A stretch of 32,512 nucleotides of DNA from Candidatus Woesearchaeota archaeon (GTDB lineage Archaea; Nanobdellota; Nanobdellia; SCGC-AAA011-G17; GW2011-AR18): positions 1 to 32,512 of the forward strand of contig JAGWAD010000012.1 in assembly GCA_018302105.1 (NCBI GenBank), given 5' to 3'. The notes below the pieces were generated by a model. That model saw only the letters and a list, made by a program, of their open reading frames with translations. It was not told where the DNA came from and searched no databases. Within the stretch, counting starts at the first letter, position 1, and the number at the start of each line of letters is the position of its first letter. Below, piece by piece: positions 1 to 7,679 of this stretch. The translations under genes and the position numbers were made by a program.

Positions 1-2
1 GT

Positions 3-53
3 GAAGTTTTTACCAAGTCAACCACCTACAAAGTGTACTATTCAAATTTATAG
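3..53 (+). CDS. Possible 3' end of a gene entering from the left
   Basis: Frame 3 is open from the window edge and ends at TAG 51-53, directly before a hairpin. Frame 1 is also open to TAA 88-90, but it would run through the hairpin, so frame 3 is preferred. Only 16 residues are visible and no family can be recognised. Confidence 0.25.
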   Translation, partial: EVFTKSTTYKVYYSNL

Positions 54-87
54 GTTTATCCCCACAGCAAGCTATGGGGTATTAAAC
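54..87 (+). terminator. Stem-loop after the left-edge ORF
   Basis: Nested inverted repeat: GTTTA 54-58 pairs with TAAAC 83-87, and CCCCA 60-64 pairs with TGGGG 75-79. It lies immediately after a stop codon. There is no T-tract behind it, so it may be an mRNA 3' structure or an element-end hairpin rather than a classic terminator. Confidence 0.35.
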
Positions 88-158
88 TAAGATAAAATAT
101 ACTGTTGATCAGAATATTCTTTTATCATAGAAAATGTAAACTAAATTAATTTAATAAT

Positions 159-710
159 CTACTGTAATTCTCTTTTTAATGTCTTATGTGCATTATTTAT
201 TATCTTAAACTGTTCTGTACTTCCATTAGGCATATCAGGATGATATTCCTTTGCTAAGTCTTTATATTTCCTGTCTATTTCATCCATGTCTTTACTATCT
301 TCATTTACTCCAAGAATTTTCCTTGCTTCTTTACGTTTTTCTTCAACATCTTTATTTTCAGTAAATTCACCAATAAATTCTTCCATTGTTTTTTGCTTAT
401 TTAATAATTTATTAACTTCCAATTCTATTACTTTAGAAACAACATAAAGATTTTCAACAAAGGTATTACATAAGTTATAACTATAATAAAGTCTATGCCC
501 ATCAATGAACCATAAAGCAGATGCCTGTGCTTTCTTTAATCCATAAATTTCTTCTGAAACATCAACATAGCCTTCTAAAAGGTCAATCTTTGACAGATTA
601 GCAATAATAAGTTCTCTAAATTGCTGTACTCTCCTGTTAAAAGAATCTTTTACATTAGGAAGGTTAAACTCATTTCCCTTAGCTTTTATCATTACCATAA
701 AATATGTCAA
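159..710 (-). CDS. J-domain protein with the J domain at the C-terminus
   Basis: 183 aa. The last ~60 residues form a J domain: a helix with ARKILGV, a basic helix II, the HPD motif (KEYHPDMPNGS) and a helix III ending TLKREL. J domains stimulate the ATPase of Hsp70. The first ~120 residues are predicted helical and not recognised; the Gly/Phe region and zinc-finger domain of DnaJ are absent, so this is a specialised co-chaperone and not canonical DnaJ. Start codons at 710, 698 and 692 are all possible. A TATA-like ATATATAAATAG around 735-748 on this strand favours a leaderless transcript from about 710. The next gene is divergent, with its start at 789. Confidence 0.75.
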   Translation of the reverse strand: MTYFMVMIKAKGNEFNLPNVKDSFNRRVQQFRELIIANLSKIDLLEGYVDVSEEIYGLKKAQASALWFIDGHRLYYSYNLCNTFVENLYVVSKVIELEVNKLLNKQKTMEEFIGEFTENKDVEEKRKEARKILGVNEDSKDMDEIDRKYKDLAKEYHPDMPNGSTEQFKIINNAHKTLKRELQ

Positions 711-788
711 TTAGGAAAATTCATAAAGTGATCTATTTATATATTTATAAGATAATTTTATGTTACAACAATATTTAAAAATAGATTC

Positions 789-1160
789 ATGCTTATTAAT
801 CAAATGCAAGAAATAGATCTAATAAGATTGTATATTGATAAAATGCTGAATAATGGCTACAAAGTTAATGCACTTGGTAGAATGCAATTAAAAGATAGTT
901 ATCAATACCAAATTCACATTGCAAGTGGAGAAATAACATTACAGGATGATTATAAAAAAGGAAAAACAATAGAAAATTTAGAAGGATTAAAACTTTCAGC
1001 AGAAGTTTTTCAGATTATAAGAGAAAACCCTGAATTGAAATATGAACTTCATTTCTTATGCAAAACAAGAATAGAATTGGAAGATAATGGACAAACATTA
1101 GATGCAATTGTTAATTTTCATAATGAGAATTTAGAACAAAAAAAAAACTTGCAGAATTAA
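789..1160 (+). CDS. Hypothetical protein, 123 aa
   Basis: Soluble protein with no recognised family. It begins with a helix (MQEIDLIRLYIDKML) followed by alternating strand-like segments, and has no membrane segment or cysteine motif. It is divergent from the J-domain gene, and the shared 78-base spacer is A/T-rich with TATA-like sequence in both directions. It ends 28 bases before the convergent VWA gene. Codon usage (AAA/GAA/ATA-rich) matches its neighbours, so it is probably a real gene. Confidence 0.6.
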   Translation: MLINQMQEIDLIRLYIDKMLNNGYKVNALGRMQLKDSYQYQIHIASGEITLQDDYKKGKTIENLEGLKLSAEVFQIIRENPELKYELHFLCKTRIELEDNGQTLDAIVNFHNENLEQKKNLQN

Positions 1161-1188
1161 CAAGATAAACATTTATTTTATTAAATTA

Positions 1189-2295
1189 CTATAATGCATA
1201 ATAATCTTCTAAAACAATCTTATCTAAATTCTCTAAATCTTTTATAATATACAATCTTCCATTTCCAATTTCAACAATTTTTTTAGCTAAATCAATCCCT
1301 TCTTTTAATTCTATTCCAATAACAGAAGTAGTAATTCCTAAAGCAGCAGCCCTTTCAACAAAATTCAAAGTATTCCTATTCGGATCATCTCCAACATTAG
1401 GACTTGCATCACTTATTAAAACCAAATGTTTTGTAACATCCTCTTTAGGAAACATTTCAATAGCTTTCTCAATAGTCAATGCAATATCTGTTTGTTTTTT
1501 AGCCCTTACTTTTGCTATGTTTTTTAAAAATAAGCTAAAATCATTAGTTGGATGAACAGCTTCTTCTATATCACTTCCAAAAACTAATAAACCAACTTTA
1601 TCATTTTCATCCATTGCTTTATAAGCCAAAGCTATTCCGGCTTTTTTGCATAATTCTATTTTCTTTCCTTTCATACTGCCAGAAGCATCTAATGCATAAA
1701 TAATAAATATTCTTCCCTTATTATCTCTTTCAAAAGTCATTAGGTCTTGAGTTTCTAAATTAACATGCACTCTTCTCAATGCTTTTTTAATTGAAGCTTT
1801 TATAGCAACATCCCTGTACCTATCATGTTTTCTAAAAGGCCTTACATTTTCTTTTTCACCATACATAAAAGCCTTCTTAGTCTTTTTCTCTCCCAAACCT
1901 TTAGCTTGTAGATTATTAAGTTCTTGCGTATATAAAACTAAAGAAGCTAATTCATTCCCCCTATCAGTTATTGTTCCTTCTTTATCAATCAGGTTTTCTT
2001 CTTCTAATTCTTTTGCTTTTTCTTTTAATTTCTTTTTTAATTCACTTCTAAATTCTGGAAATCTTATATTTTTAGAAATTGCATTTGGATCATAACCTGA
2101 AGCAAGCCTCATTAAACTTTCTCCATATATTGTTTCTGCATTTTTATAATCATTAACTATTCTCTCAAACATCATGTCTGGATTAAATGCAAATAACCCT
2201 TGGTTTGCAGCAGCATCCAATAACATTCCCTGCGCTATTTTTTCTTTTTTTCCTTCTATAATTGAATGGCTTAATCCTTCATCAGAACTATCCAT
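1189..2295 (-). CDS. VWA-domain protein, partner of MoxR ATPase
   Basis: 368 aa. The C-terminal half is a von Willebrand factor A domain with a complete MIDAS: D203-x-S205-x-S207 (DASGS), T269 (KKQTD) and D296 (ISDAS). The N-terminal half is charged and helical. VWA proteins encoded next to MoxR AAA+ ATPases act with them in metal-dependent assembly or chaperone-like remodelling. The gene follows the MoxR gene on the same strand, 46 bases after its stop. The reading frame stays open upstream of this ATG into the end of the MoxR gene (to about 2400) but has no ATG, GTG or TTG there. The ATG at 2295 is therefore used, though a non-standard earlier start cannot be excluded. Confidence 0.85.
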   Translation of the reverse strand: MDSSDEGLSHSIIEGKKEKIAQGMLLDAAANQGLFAFNPDMMFERIVNDYKNAETIYGESLMRLASGYDPNAISKNIRFPEFRSELKKKLKEKAKELEEENLIDKEGTITDRGNELASLVLYTQELNNLQAKGLGEKKTKKAFMYGEKENVRPFRKHDRYRDVAIKASIKKALRRVHVNLETQDLMTFERDNKGRIFIIYALDASGSMKGKKIELCKKAGIALAYKAMDENDKVGLLVFGSDIEEAVHPTNDFSLFLKNIAKVRAKKQTDIALTIEKAIEMFPKEDVTKHLVLISDASPNVGDDPNRNTLNFVERAAALGITTSVIGIELKEGIDLAKKIVEIGNGRLYIIKDLENLDKIVLEDYYAL

Positions 2296-2341
2296 TACAC
2301 CTTCTTGTTCATCACCTTTCTGTATTTCATTTACCTCAGTG

Positions 2342-3358
2342 TCAGGGAACTTTAATATCTCCGGATTTAGAATCTTCTCTAAATTTTTTAAATTCCTTTT
2401 CTATAAATTCCTTTGTATTTGTTAAATATCTTATACTTGGTTTTAATCTAATCCTATGTGCTACAACAGAATTAAAAGCTTCAAAAACATCATCCATATT
2501 TACTTCTTTTCTATTATTTAATAAAGCATTAGCTTGCGCACGTTCGTATAGTCCAAGTGACGCCCTAACACTGGGAACTCTTTCTAAATTTTGATTCTCT
2601 CTTAAGTCTCTTACAAAATCTAAAGAAATCTCCAGTATATTTTCTGGGAATTTTATTTCTTTAAGTGATTCACCTTTATTTTTCACAATTCTTTTTTCTA
2701 TTTCCAAAGTTTCAGGATATTTTATAAAAACAAAATCAAACCTGTCTAATAATACTTCACTTAATTTTTCTGTTGCTGCAAAATCTTCTGGATTCATTGT
2801 AGCTAAAAAAATAAAGTTTGCAGGTATTGGTACATCATAACTTCCTAGTGTTACATATCCTTCTTCTAAAACTTGTAATAATGCATTCTGTAATTTTTCA
2901 GGAGCCCTGTTTAATTCATCAAAAAATAAAACACCATTATTTGCTTTGAAAATCTTTCCAGGTGTAAAACTTTCAATTGATAAGGGACCAAGTTTCATAG
3001 CTTTTATTGGATCAATATCTCCTAACATATCCTCGACTGTCAAGTCTGGACTTCCTTGCATTCTGACAAATCTTTCTTCTCCCTTCAATTTCTTAGTTTT
3101 AGGTTTTGAATTTCTGCATTCAGGACAAAAAGGTTTTTTTGGATCACAATGATAATTACAGTCATTAACTTCAATCTCAGGCAGATTCCTTGCTATATTC
3201 TTAGCCAAAGTAGTTTTACCAATTCCAGGTGGTCCAACTAATACAACATGCCTTCCCATTATTAAAGCTGAAAGTATCTGTTTCTTAGCTTCTTCCTGCC
3301 CATATATCTCTGTAAATATGTCTTTATGTCTTAATTCCTTAAATGTTTCATTTAGCAT
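2342..3358 (-). CDS. MoxR-family AAA+ ATPase with a four-cysteine insert
   Basis: 338 aa. Walker A GPPGIGKTT at 42-50, Walker B VLFFDEL at 143-149, sensor 1 region FLATMNPEDF (184-193) and arginine-finger region LLDRFDF are all present, as in MoxR/Mg-chelatase I-type ATPases. Between the Walker motifs is an insert with C67, C71, C78 and C81, which looks like a small metal-binding knuckle. A similar Cys-containing insert occurs in some ATPases of the chelatase/MoxR group. Its probable role is ATP-driven remodelling of a target together with the VWA protein encoded just downstream. Length is normal for the family. A/T-rich TATA-like sequence lies at about 3376-3388 on this strand. Confidence 0.9.
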   Translation of the reverse strand: MLNETFKELRHKDIFTEIYGQEEAKKQILSALIMGRHVVLVGPPGIGKTTLAKNIARNLPEIEVNDCNYHCDPKKPFCPECRNSKPKTKKLKGEERFVRMQGSPDLTVEDMLGDIDPIKAMKLGPLSIESFTPGKIFKANNGVLFFDELNRAPEKLQNALLQVLEEGYVTLGSYDVPIPANFIFLATMNPEDFAATEKLSEVLLDRFDFVFIKYPETLEIEKRIVKNKGESLKEIKFPENILEISLDFVRDLRENQNLERVPSVRASLGLYERAQANALLNNRKEVNMDDVFEAFNSVVAHRIRLKPSIRYLTNTKEFIEKEFKKFREDSKSGDIKVP

Positions 3359-3435
3359 GCGGTTACATTTACATCAATATTTATAAAGCTATTTGTAATT
3401 AAAATTTTGAAAAAGGTTTATATATGTAAAGGATA

Positions 3436-3559
3436 TTATTGCTTTTCAAATTTATCTTTAACTCCTAAAATCCATTCCCTAAAATCTTTAGCTGCATCTT
3501 TTTAGAAATTTAGGTTCTAAATGCTTTAATCTATTAACTTGAATCAAGTAATCAATTAC
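3436..3559 (-). pseudogene. Short frameshifted ORF remnant
   Basis: On the minus strand one frame reads ...YLIQVNRLKHLEPKFLK and then needs a one-base shift at an A run (near 3503) to continue as DAAKDFREWILGVKDKF, ending at TAA 3436-3438. Both halves look coding, so this is probably a broken small gene. A TATA-like TTTATAAA around 3582-3592 lies upstream on the same strand. No family is recognised. The rest of the 3359-3638 spacer holds only A/T-rich promoter-like sequence. Confidence 0.35.
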
Positions 3560-3638
3560 AATAAAATAAAAGCAAGATATTAATTTATAAAGATTATTAA
3601 CAGTTAAATTAATTAATCTAAAATATACTTTGAATACC

Positions 3639-4439
3639 ATGAAAAAAGAAATTCAAAAGCTTCTGAAAGATTTAGAAAAGAAAAATAAAATAAAAATATT
3701 ATTTGCAGTAGAAAATGGAAGCAGAGCTTGGAGAATGGAAAGTGAAGACAGTGATTATGATGTAAGATTTGTTTTTAAAAAAGAATTAAAAAAATATATT
3801 TCAATTGAACAGCCAAATGATGTAATTAACGCCTCTTTTGATAATTCCTTCAAACCATGTAATCCAGAAGGTGCTTTAATAGACATTTCAGGTTTTGATA
3901 TTTTTAAATTTGTAAAACTATTATTAACATCAAATCCAACAGTAATAGAATGGCTTAATTCAGATATTATTTATCATGGAAAACAAAATAAAGTTTTAAA
4001 ACATTTTGCAATTAATAACTTTAATCCAATTGCATTATATTATCATTACAAATCATTATCTAAAAATAATTATTTAAAATATATAAAAACAGGACAGCAT
4101 GTAACAGGGAAAAAATATCTTTACACATTTAGGGGATTAATAAATTCAAAATGGGTAGAAGTAAAAAATACAATACCCCCAATTAGATTTACAGAAGCAT
4201 TGGAAAAAATAGATAAAATAATCCCAAATTCAGTTTTAAAAGATATTAAAGATTTAATTGAATTGAAAAAGAAAGGATTTGAAAAAGACAAAATAAAAAA
4301 TAATTATTATCTTGATAAATATATTGAATCCTTTTTAAAAGAAGAACCAAAAATTAAACAAAAAGAAAATCCAAAAAATAAAGAAATCTTAAATAAAGAA
4401 TTAAGAAATATTATTTTAAGCTATAGAAAATTCAGATAA
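3639..4439 (+). CDS. Nucleotidyltransferase, RlaP/YcgL-like (COG3541 type)
   Basis: 266 aa from ATG 3639; a TTG nine bases earlier (3630) is in frame. The Pol-beta nucleotidyltransferase signature is clear: G27-S28 (AVENGSRAW) followed by D39-x-D41 (SEDSDYDVRFVF). The following region (SGFDIFKFVKLL..NPTVIEWLNSD) is typical of the YcgL/RlaP group, predicted nucleotidyltransferases linked in other organisms to RNA ligases and RNA repair. Substrate is unknown here, and no RNA ligase gene lies nearby. The Lys-rich C-terminus overlaps the convergent gene by 24 bases (4416-4439). Confidence 0.8.
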   Translation: MKKEIQKLLKDLEKKNKIKILFAVENGSRAWRMESEDSDYDVRFVFKKELKKYISIEQPNDVINASFDNSFKPCNPEGALIDISGFDIFKFVKLLLTSNPTVIEWLNSDIIYHGKQNKVLKHFAINNFNPIALYYHYKSLSKNNYLKYIKTGQHVTGKKYLYTFRGLINSKWVEVKNTIPPIRFTEALEKIDKIIPNSVLKDIKDLIELKKKGFEKDKIKNNYYLDKYIESFLKEEPKIKQKENPKNKEILNKELRNIILSYRKFR

Positions 4440-4727
4440 TTTTTGTTCCAAATCAACGTCATTAAATACACCTTCCCTATTTGATTTATCGACAATTAAT
4501 TGTATGGCTTCAGCTAATCTTTGAGCCTTGTTTAATATATCATTATCATTTTCACCAATAAGATTATTAGAAGAAAAATATTTTATTCTATGGCCTTCTT
4601 TTTTATAAACTGATATTTGTTTATCATTTTTTTCAATAGCCCAGTCTAAATGAACAAAATATCTGCTGGGAAGTTCAGATCCATTTGCTCTTTCAAAAAT
4701 ATAAGTCTCTATTCCATATTTTATCAT
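4416..4727 (-). CDS. Hypothetical protein, paralogue of the 4769-5089 product
   Basis: 103 aa with no recognised family. It aligns along its whole length with the next gene upstream: M-(I/E)-K-x-(G/A)-(I/L)-x-TYI...R..G...P.RY near the start, and LIVDKSN / LIIEKSN near the end. The two genes are a tandem duplication on the same strand, 41 bases apart. Predicted as a strand-rich N-terminal half followed by a long helix (AQRLAEAIQLIVDKSN). The 3' end overlaps the convergent nucleotidyltransferase. Confidence 0.6.
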   Translation of the reverse strand: MIKYGIETYIFERANGSELPSRYFVHLDWAIEKNDKQISVYKKEGHRIKYFSSNNLIGENDNDILNKAQRLAEAIQLIVDKSNREGVFNDVDLEQKLSEFSIA

Positions 4728-4768
4728 AAAGGTCTAGGATTTAGCTATAATTTATAAATCTATTCTTT

Positions 4769-5089
4769 CTAATCAAAATTATTAATAAAATTCTTAAATA
4801 ATAATTTATCTAAAGAATCGCAATCAAGTTTGTCTTCTTCATTTGATTTTTCAATAATTAAGTTTATAGAGTTTACCAATAACTTACTTTTCTCTTGAAG
4901 TTGTTCTTCATTTTGAGCAGAAATATGTGTAAGAGCAAAATAAGCCATTATAAATTTCTTATCTTCAAAAAATTGAATTTCTCTTTCACACCCATCTTTA
5001 AAAAAACCATATAATTGTTTATATCTTAATGGATAATCCAGTCCTTCAGGTCTCTGCAATATATAAGTTCTTAAAGCAAATTTTTCCAT
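4769..5089 (-). CDS. Hypothetical protein, tandem paralogue
   Basis: 106 aa and the upstream member of the tandem pair. It shares the pattern TYI.(E/Q)R..G...P.RY at residues ~8-23, an (I/M).YF.....I motif mid-protein, and the C-terminal helix NLIIEKSNEEDKLD. Divergence between the copies is high, so the duplication is old. Function unknown. TATA-like sequence (ATATTTATAAAT) is present around 5107-5120 on this strand. Confidence 0.6.
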   Translation of the reverse strand: MEKFALRTYILQRPEGLDYPLRYKQLYGFFKDGCEREIQFFEDKKFIMAYFALTHISAQNEEQLQEKSKLLVNSINLIIEKSNEEDKLDCDSLDKLLFKNFINNFD

Positions 5090-5206
5090 TAATAAAAGAA
5101 CTAATTTAATATTTATAAATATGATTGTAAAAGATTAGTTATTTTACTGTTTACATTTGCAAAGTTAAAAGAAAAAGCTTTTATACTGCTATAAATTTAG
5201 AATAAT

Positions 5207-5533
5207 ATGCAGAACTTGAATAAAAAAGAGGAACAACCCAAAGAAGAAAAGCATTCTAATGAAAAAGATTTAAGCAGACAATTAGTAGTTTTAATAGAAT
5301 CAAATAATCAGTTAATAAATAGAATTGATAAACTAGTTTCATTATTTGAAGAAGCTTCTAAGCATGTTAGTGAAGTAGAATCTACAGAAGCAAAAGTAAA
5401 TGCACTGGCTTCAAAATTAGAAAGTTTATTAGATCAAAATAAGACATTAGCACAAGGATTATTATTATTAGAAAAATACATAAAGGGAAAAACAAGGTTA
5501 AGTGGAGAACCTCAACCAATGCAGTATCAATGA
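5207..5533 (+). CDS. Coiled-coil protein, probable pilus/secretion accessory
   Basis: 108 aa, highly charged start (many K/E) and then a heptad-like helix from about residue 22 to 95 (LVVLIESNNQLINRIDKLVSLFEE; LASKLESLLDQNKTLAQGLLLLEKYI). There is no signal or membrane segment. The stop overlaps the start of the next gene (ATGA, 5530-5533), so the two are translated together. Because the partner carries a secretion-ATPase N-domain, an accessory role in a type IV pilus-like machine is inferred from context only. Translation starts about 25 bases after A/T-rich promoter-like sequence. Confidence 0.6.
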   Translation: MQNLNKKEEQPKEEKHSNEKDLSRQLVVLIESNNQLINRIDKLVSLFEEASKHVSEVESTEAKVNALASKLESLLDQNKTLAQGLLLLEKYIKGKTRLSGEPQPMQYQ

Positions 5534-6390
5534 AAGAAGAACCATTTTTTTTGGTAAATGAATTTCTAGAAAATGAAAAAAAAGAATTAGAAAATATAGT
5601 AAATAGGTTAGAAAGTAAAAATTTTAAGCATGAAGAAAGAGCTATTTTCCTGAAAAATTTCACAAATGAAATATTTAAGGCATATAAAAATAAGAGAACA
5701 AGATTTGTAAAAGAAAATGAAGAAGATAAAAAGAAACTAGAAATTCTAAAGTTAAAAAAACAAAAAGAATTATTGTTGCTTCAGTTGAAACAATTAGAAT
5801 CCTTGGATAATTTAAAAGAAGAAGAAAAAGTAAAAAAAGATTTGATATTGTCAAAATTAACAAATAAAGCTTTGGTAACTTCCAGTTTTACAGGAACAAA
5901 TTATAAGATTAATGAACCAGAATTAAATGAAAAAGATATAAAATTATTAAATGAAATTAAAAAAGACTGCAAAGAAATAATAGATGACAAAGAAAAACTA
6001 AATGATTTAATTAAGGAAAATGCAAAAAATAATAAAATTAATTTTAATGAAGAATATTTTGATAAAATCAGGTATTACTTAATAAGAGATATAAAAAAAT
6101 TTGGAAAAATATCTCCATTATTAGAAGATAAAAATATAAAAGAAATAACCTGCAATGGCCCAGATATGTCTATAAATATAAATTATCAGGATAAAAAAGA
6201 CATACCAACAAATATTATTTTGGATTCAGATAATGAAATCAATGAAATAGTAATAAAATTTGCTGAATTAGCAGATCAAAAAATAAATACAGAAAACCCG
6301 TTCTTAAACTTTAGATTTAATAACTTAGAAATCCAGGCTACAATAAACAATAAATTCTTAAAGCCAAAATTTATAATTGTAAAAAAATAA
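5530..6390 (+). CDS. Orphan N-domain of a FlaI/PilB-type secretion ATPase
   Basis: 286 aa. Residues ~1-110 are charged coiled coil. Residues ~175-286 match the N-terminal domain of archaeal type II/IV secretion ATPases: YYLIRDIKKFGKISPLLED, NIKEITCNGP, then PTNIILDS...EINEIVIKFAELADQKI.....P.L..RF....IQAT. The protein stops at KPKFIIVKK, where family members have TFTIRKF and continue into the RecA-like ATPase core. No Walker A, Asp box or Walker B follows, and the next 90 bases contain no ATPase sequence. It is either a genuine stand-alone adaptor domain or an old truncation. It is tightly coupled to the coiled-coil gene before it. Confidence 0.7.
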   Translation: MKEEPFFLVNEFLENEKKELENIVNRLESKNFKHEERAIFLKNFTNEIFKAYKNKRTRFVKENEEDKKKLEILKLKKQKELLLLQLKQLESLDNLKEEEKVKKDLILSKLTNKALVTSSFTGTNYKINEPELNEKDIKLLNEIKKDCKEIIDDKEKLNDLIKENAKNNKINFNEEYFDKIRYYLIRDIKKFGKISPLLEDKNIKEITCNGPDMSININYQDKKDIPTNIILDSDNEINEIVIKFAELADQKINTENPFLNFRFNNLEIQATINNKFLKPKFIIVKK

Positions 6391-6399
6391 TTTTAAGGT

Positions 6400-6474
6400 T
6401 TATTTTTTTATTTTACTTCCCACTTCCAAAGGATCGTAATCAACTATAGGCGCTCTATAAGAATATGGTTTCAT
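6400..6474 (-). CDS. Possible 24-aa micro-protein
   Basis: ATG 6474 to TAA 6400. Sequence starts MKPYSYRAPIVDYDPLEVG. It follows the stop of the upstream ORF (6481) by six bases on the same strand, which would allow translational coupling. The Pro/Tyr-rich composition is unlike random A/T-rich sequence. No Shine-Dalgarno site is visible. Short enough that chance is possible. Confidence 0.3.
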   Translation of the reverse strand: MKPYSYRAPIVDYDPLEVGSKIKK

Positions 6475-6480
6475 AATGTG

Positions 6481-6891
6481 TCATTTTTCTTGTTCAAGGT
6501 TAGGTATGTAATCTTGTAGTTTAATAAATTCAAACTTATCAAATTCTGGGCATTTATAAGTAATTATCTCTCCTATTTTAGGCTGATTTGATCGTAGCAT
6601 TGAATCAAGATAAGTATTCATTAATCTAAAATATAATTCTAAATCTTCTTGGTTGCCTTCCCTTATTTCACAAAAATCATCTTTATTAATTACATTATTA
6701 ACACAAGATAAGTTTAAATAATCTTCAATAAAATTAGGAACACGCTTAATATTACTAGACCCTAAAAGTTCCATACTTGCCAAATGTTTTTGTAAATCTA
6801 ATTGTCTTTCTGGAGCATTATGTCTTTGTATTCTATCATATTATGATCCATTAGTAACTTGTATGTTAATTCTATCTTGTAAATCTGTCAT
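6481..6891 (-). pseudogene. Hypothetical gene interrupted by an in-frame TAA
   Basis: From ATG 6891, preceded by a good Shine-Dalgarno site (AAGGAG around 6901-6906), the frame reads MTDLQDRINIQVTNGS, then TAA at 6841-6843, and resumes in the same frame as YDRIQRHNAPERQLDL... through to the stop at 6481. The full frame would encode about 136 residues. The downstream 100 residues could be re-initiated at ATG 6783, but that ATG has no obvious ribosome site, while the interrupted frame has one. This suggests a nonsense mutation in a once-intact gene. No family is recognised. It follows the Cys-rich membrane protein gene (stop 6926) as a probable operon. Confidence 0.55.
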
Positions 6892-6925
6892 TTTATGTTT
6901 CTCCTTTATTTCTAATTAGTAACAA

Positions 6926-7639
6926 TCATTTAATAGCCTCATTTAATTCAATATAATCATTTTTTCTCTTAATAATCTGTCTTCTCTCAAGTTTTAATAA
7001 AGCAGAATTTAACTTTTCTTTTGTAAATCCCAAATTTCCCATAATTTCATCCTGCTTTAATTTTCCATTTTCAATTATCAGATTAACAATTCTTGCTTCA
7101 TCTTTAGTAAGTTTACGTATTATATCATCCAAAAAAGCATCTTTTTTTATTTCAGGCTTTTTCTCAATATTATTTTTAGTTAAATCTTCTTTTTTAAAAA
7201 ATTTGTATTTAGAATCAAAAATATATAACAAAATAGCCAATATTAATAATATAGTCAATCCAATTAATGTAATTAATAATTTTGGCTTGTCATTATTTTT
7301 AGCATTAGAGTAATAAACATTTTCATTTTTAACTGTAATATTATCCTGGTTATTCTCAGAAGTAAAATAAGCAATATTATTAATTATTTTAGTATTAATG
7401 CCTTTTTTACATTCATTAGAACAACAAACAACATTATCATAATTTTTCAATAATACACTATTACAGGTTTCATCTTCAAAACAAACATCACCATTTAGTA
7501 AATTGCAAGGACAATCCTTATCACCATTAGGACATTTTGAATTGCATCCATCTCCAACACTGCATCCAAAATCAGTTTCATTTGCACTAAAGATTACAGG
7601 AATAATTACTAAAAAAATAATTAATATCCTTTTTATCAT
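6926..7639 (-). CDS. Secreted Cys-rich / membrane / winged-helix protein
   Basis: 237 aa in three parts. A signal peptide (residues 1-18, MIKRILIIFLVIIPVIFS) leads to an extracellular segment with ten cysteines (26, 32, 36, 43, 45, 53, 59, 72, 73, 77). A single membrane helix covers ~121-141 (LLITLIGLTILLILAILLYI). A cytoplasmic winged-helix domain covers ~175-235 (LTKDEARIVNLIIENGKLKQDEI...LERRQIIKRK). This layout suggests a one-protein sensor that couples an outside signal to DNA binding. Such membrane-anchored winged-helix proteins are common in archaea, but the ligand is unknown. It starts 40 bases past the end of the Lrp-type gene on the same strand, with its own TATA-like sequence. Confidence 0.7.
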   Translation of the reverse strand: MIKRILIIFLVIIPVIFSANETDFGCSVGDGCNSKCPNGDKDCPCNLLNGDVCFEDETCNSVLLKNYDNVVCCSNECKKGINTKIINNIAYFTSENNQDNITVKNENVYYSNAKNNDKPKLLITLIGLTILLILAILLYIFDSKYKFFKKEDLTKNNIEKKPEIKKDAFLDDIIRKLTKDEARIVNLIIENGKLKQDEIMGNLGFTKEKLNSALLKLERRQIIKRKNDYIELNEAIK

Positions 7640-7679
7640 ATAATTATAATAATAAGTCAGTTTAAAAAAGTTATTAAAT

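Noticed and set aside
2174-2594. Plus-strand ORFs opposite the MoxR and VWA genes
   Set aside because: They are antisense shadows of strongly conserved coding sequence and have no family signature or ribosome site.
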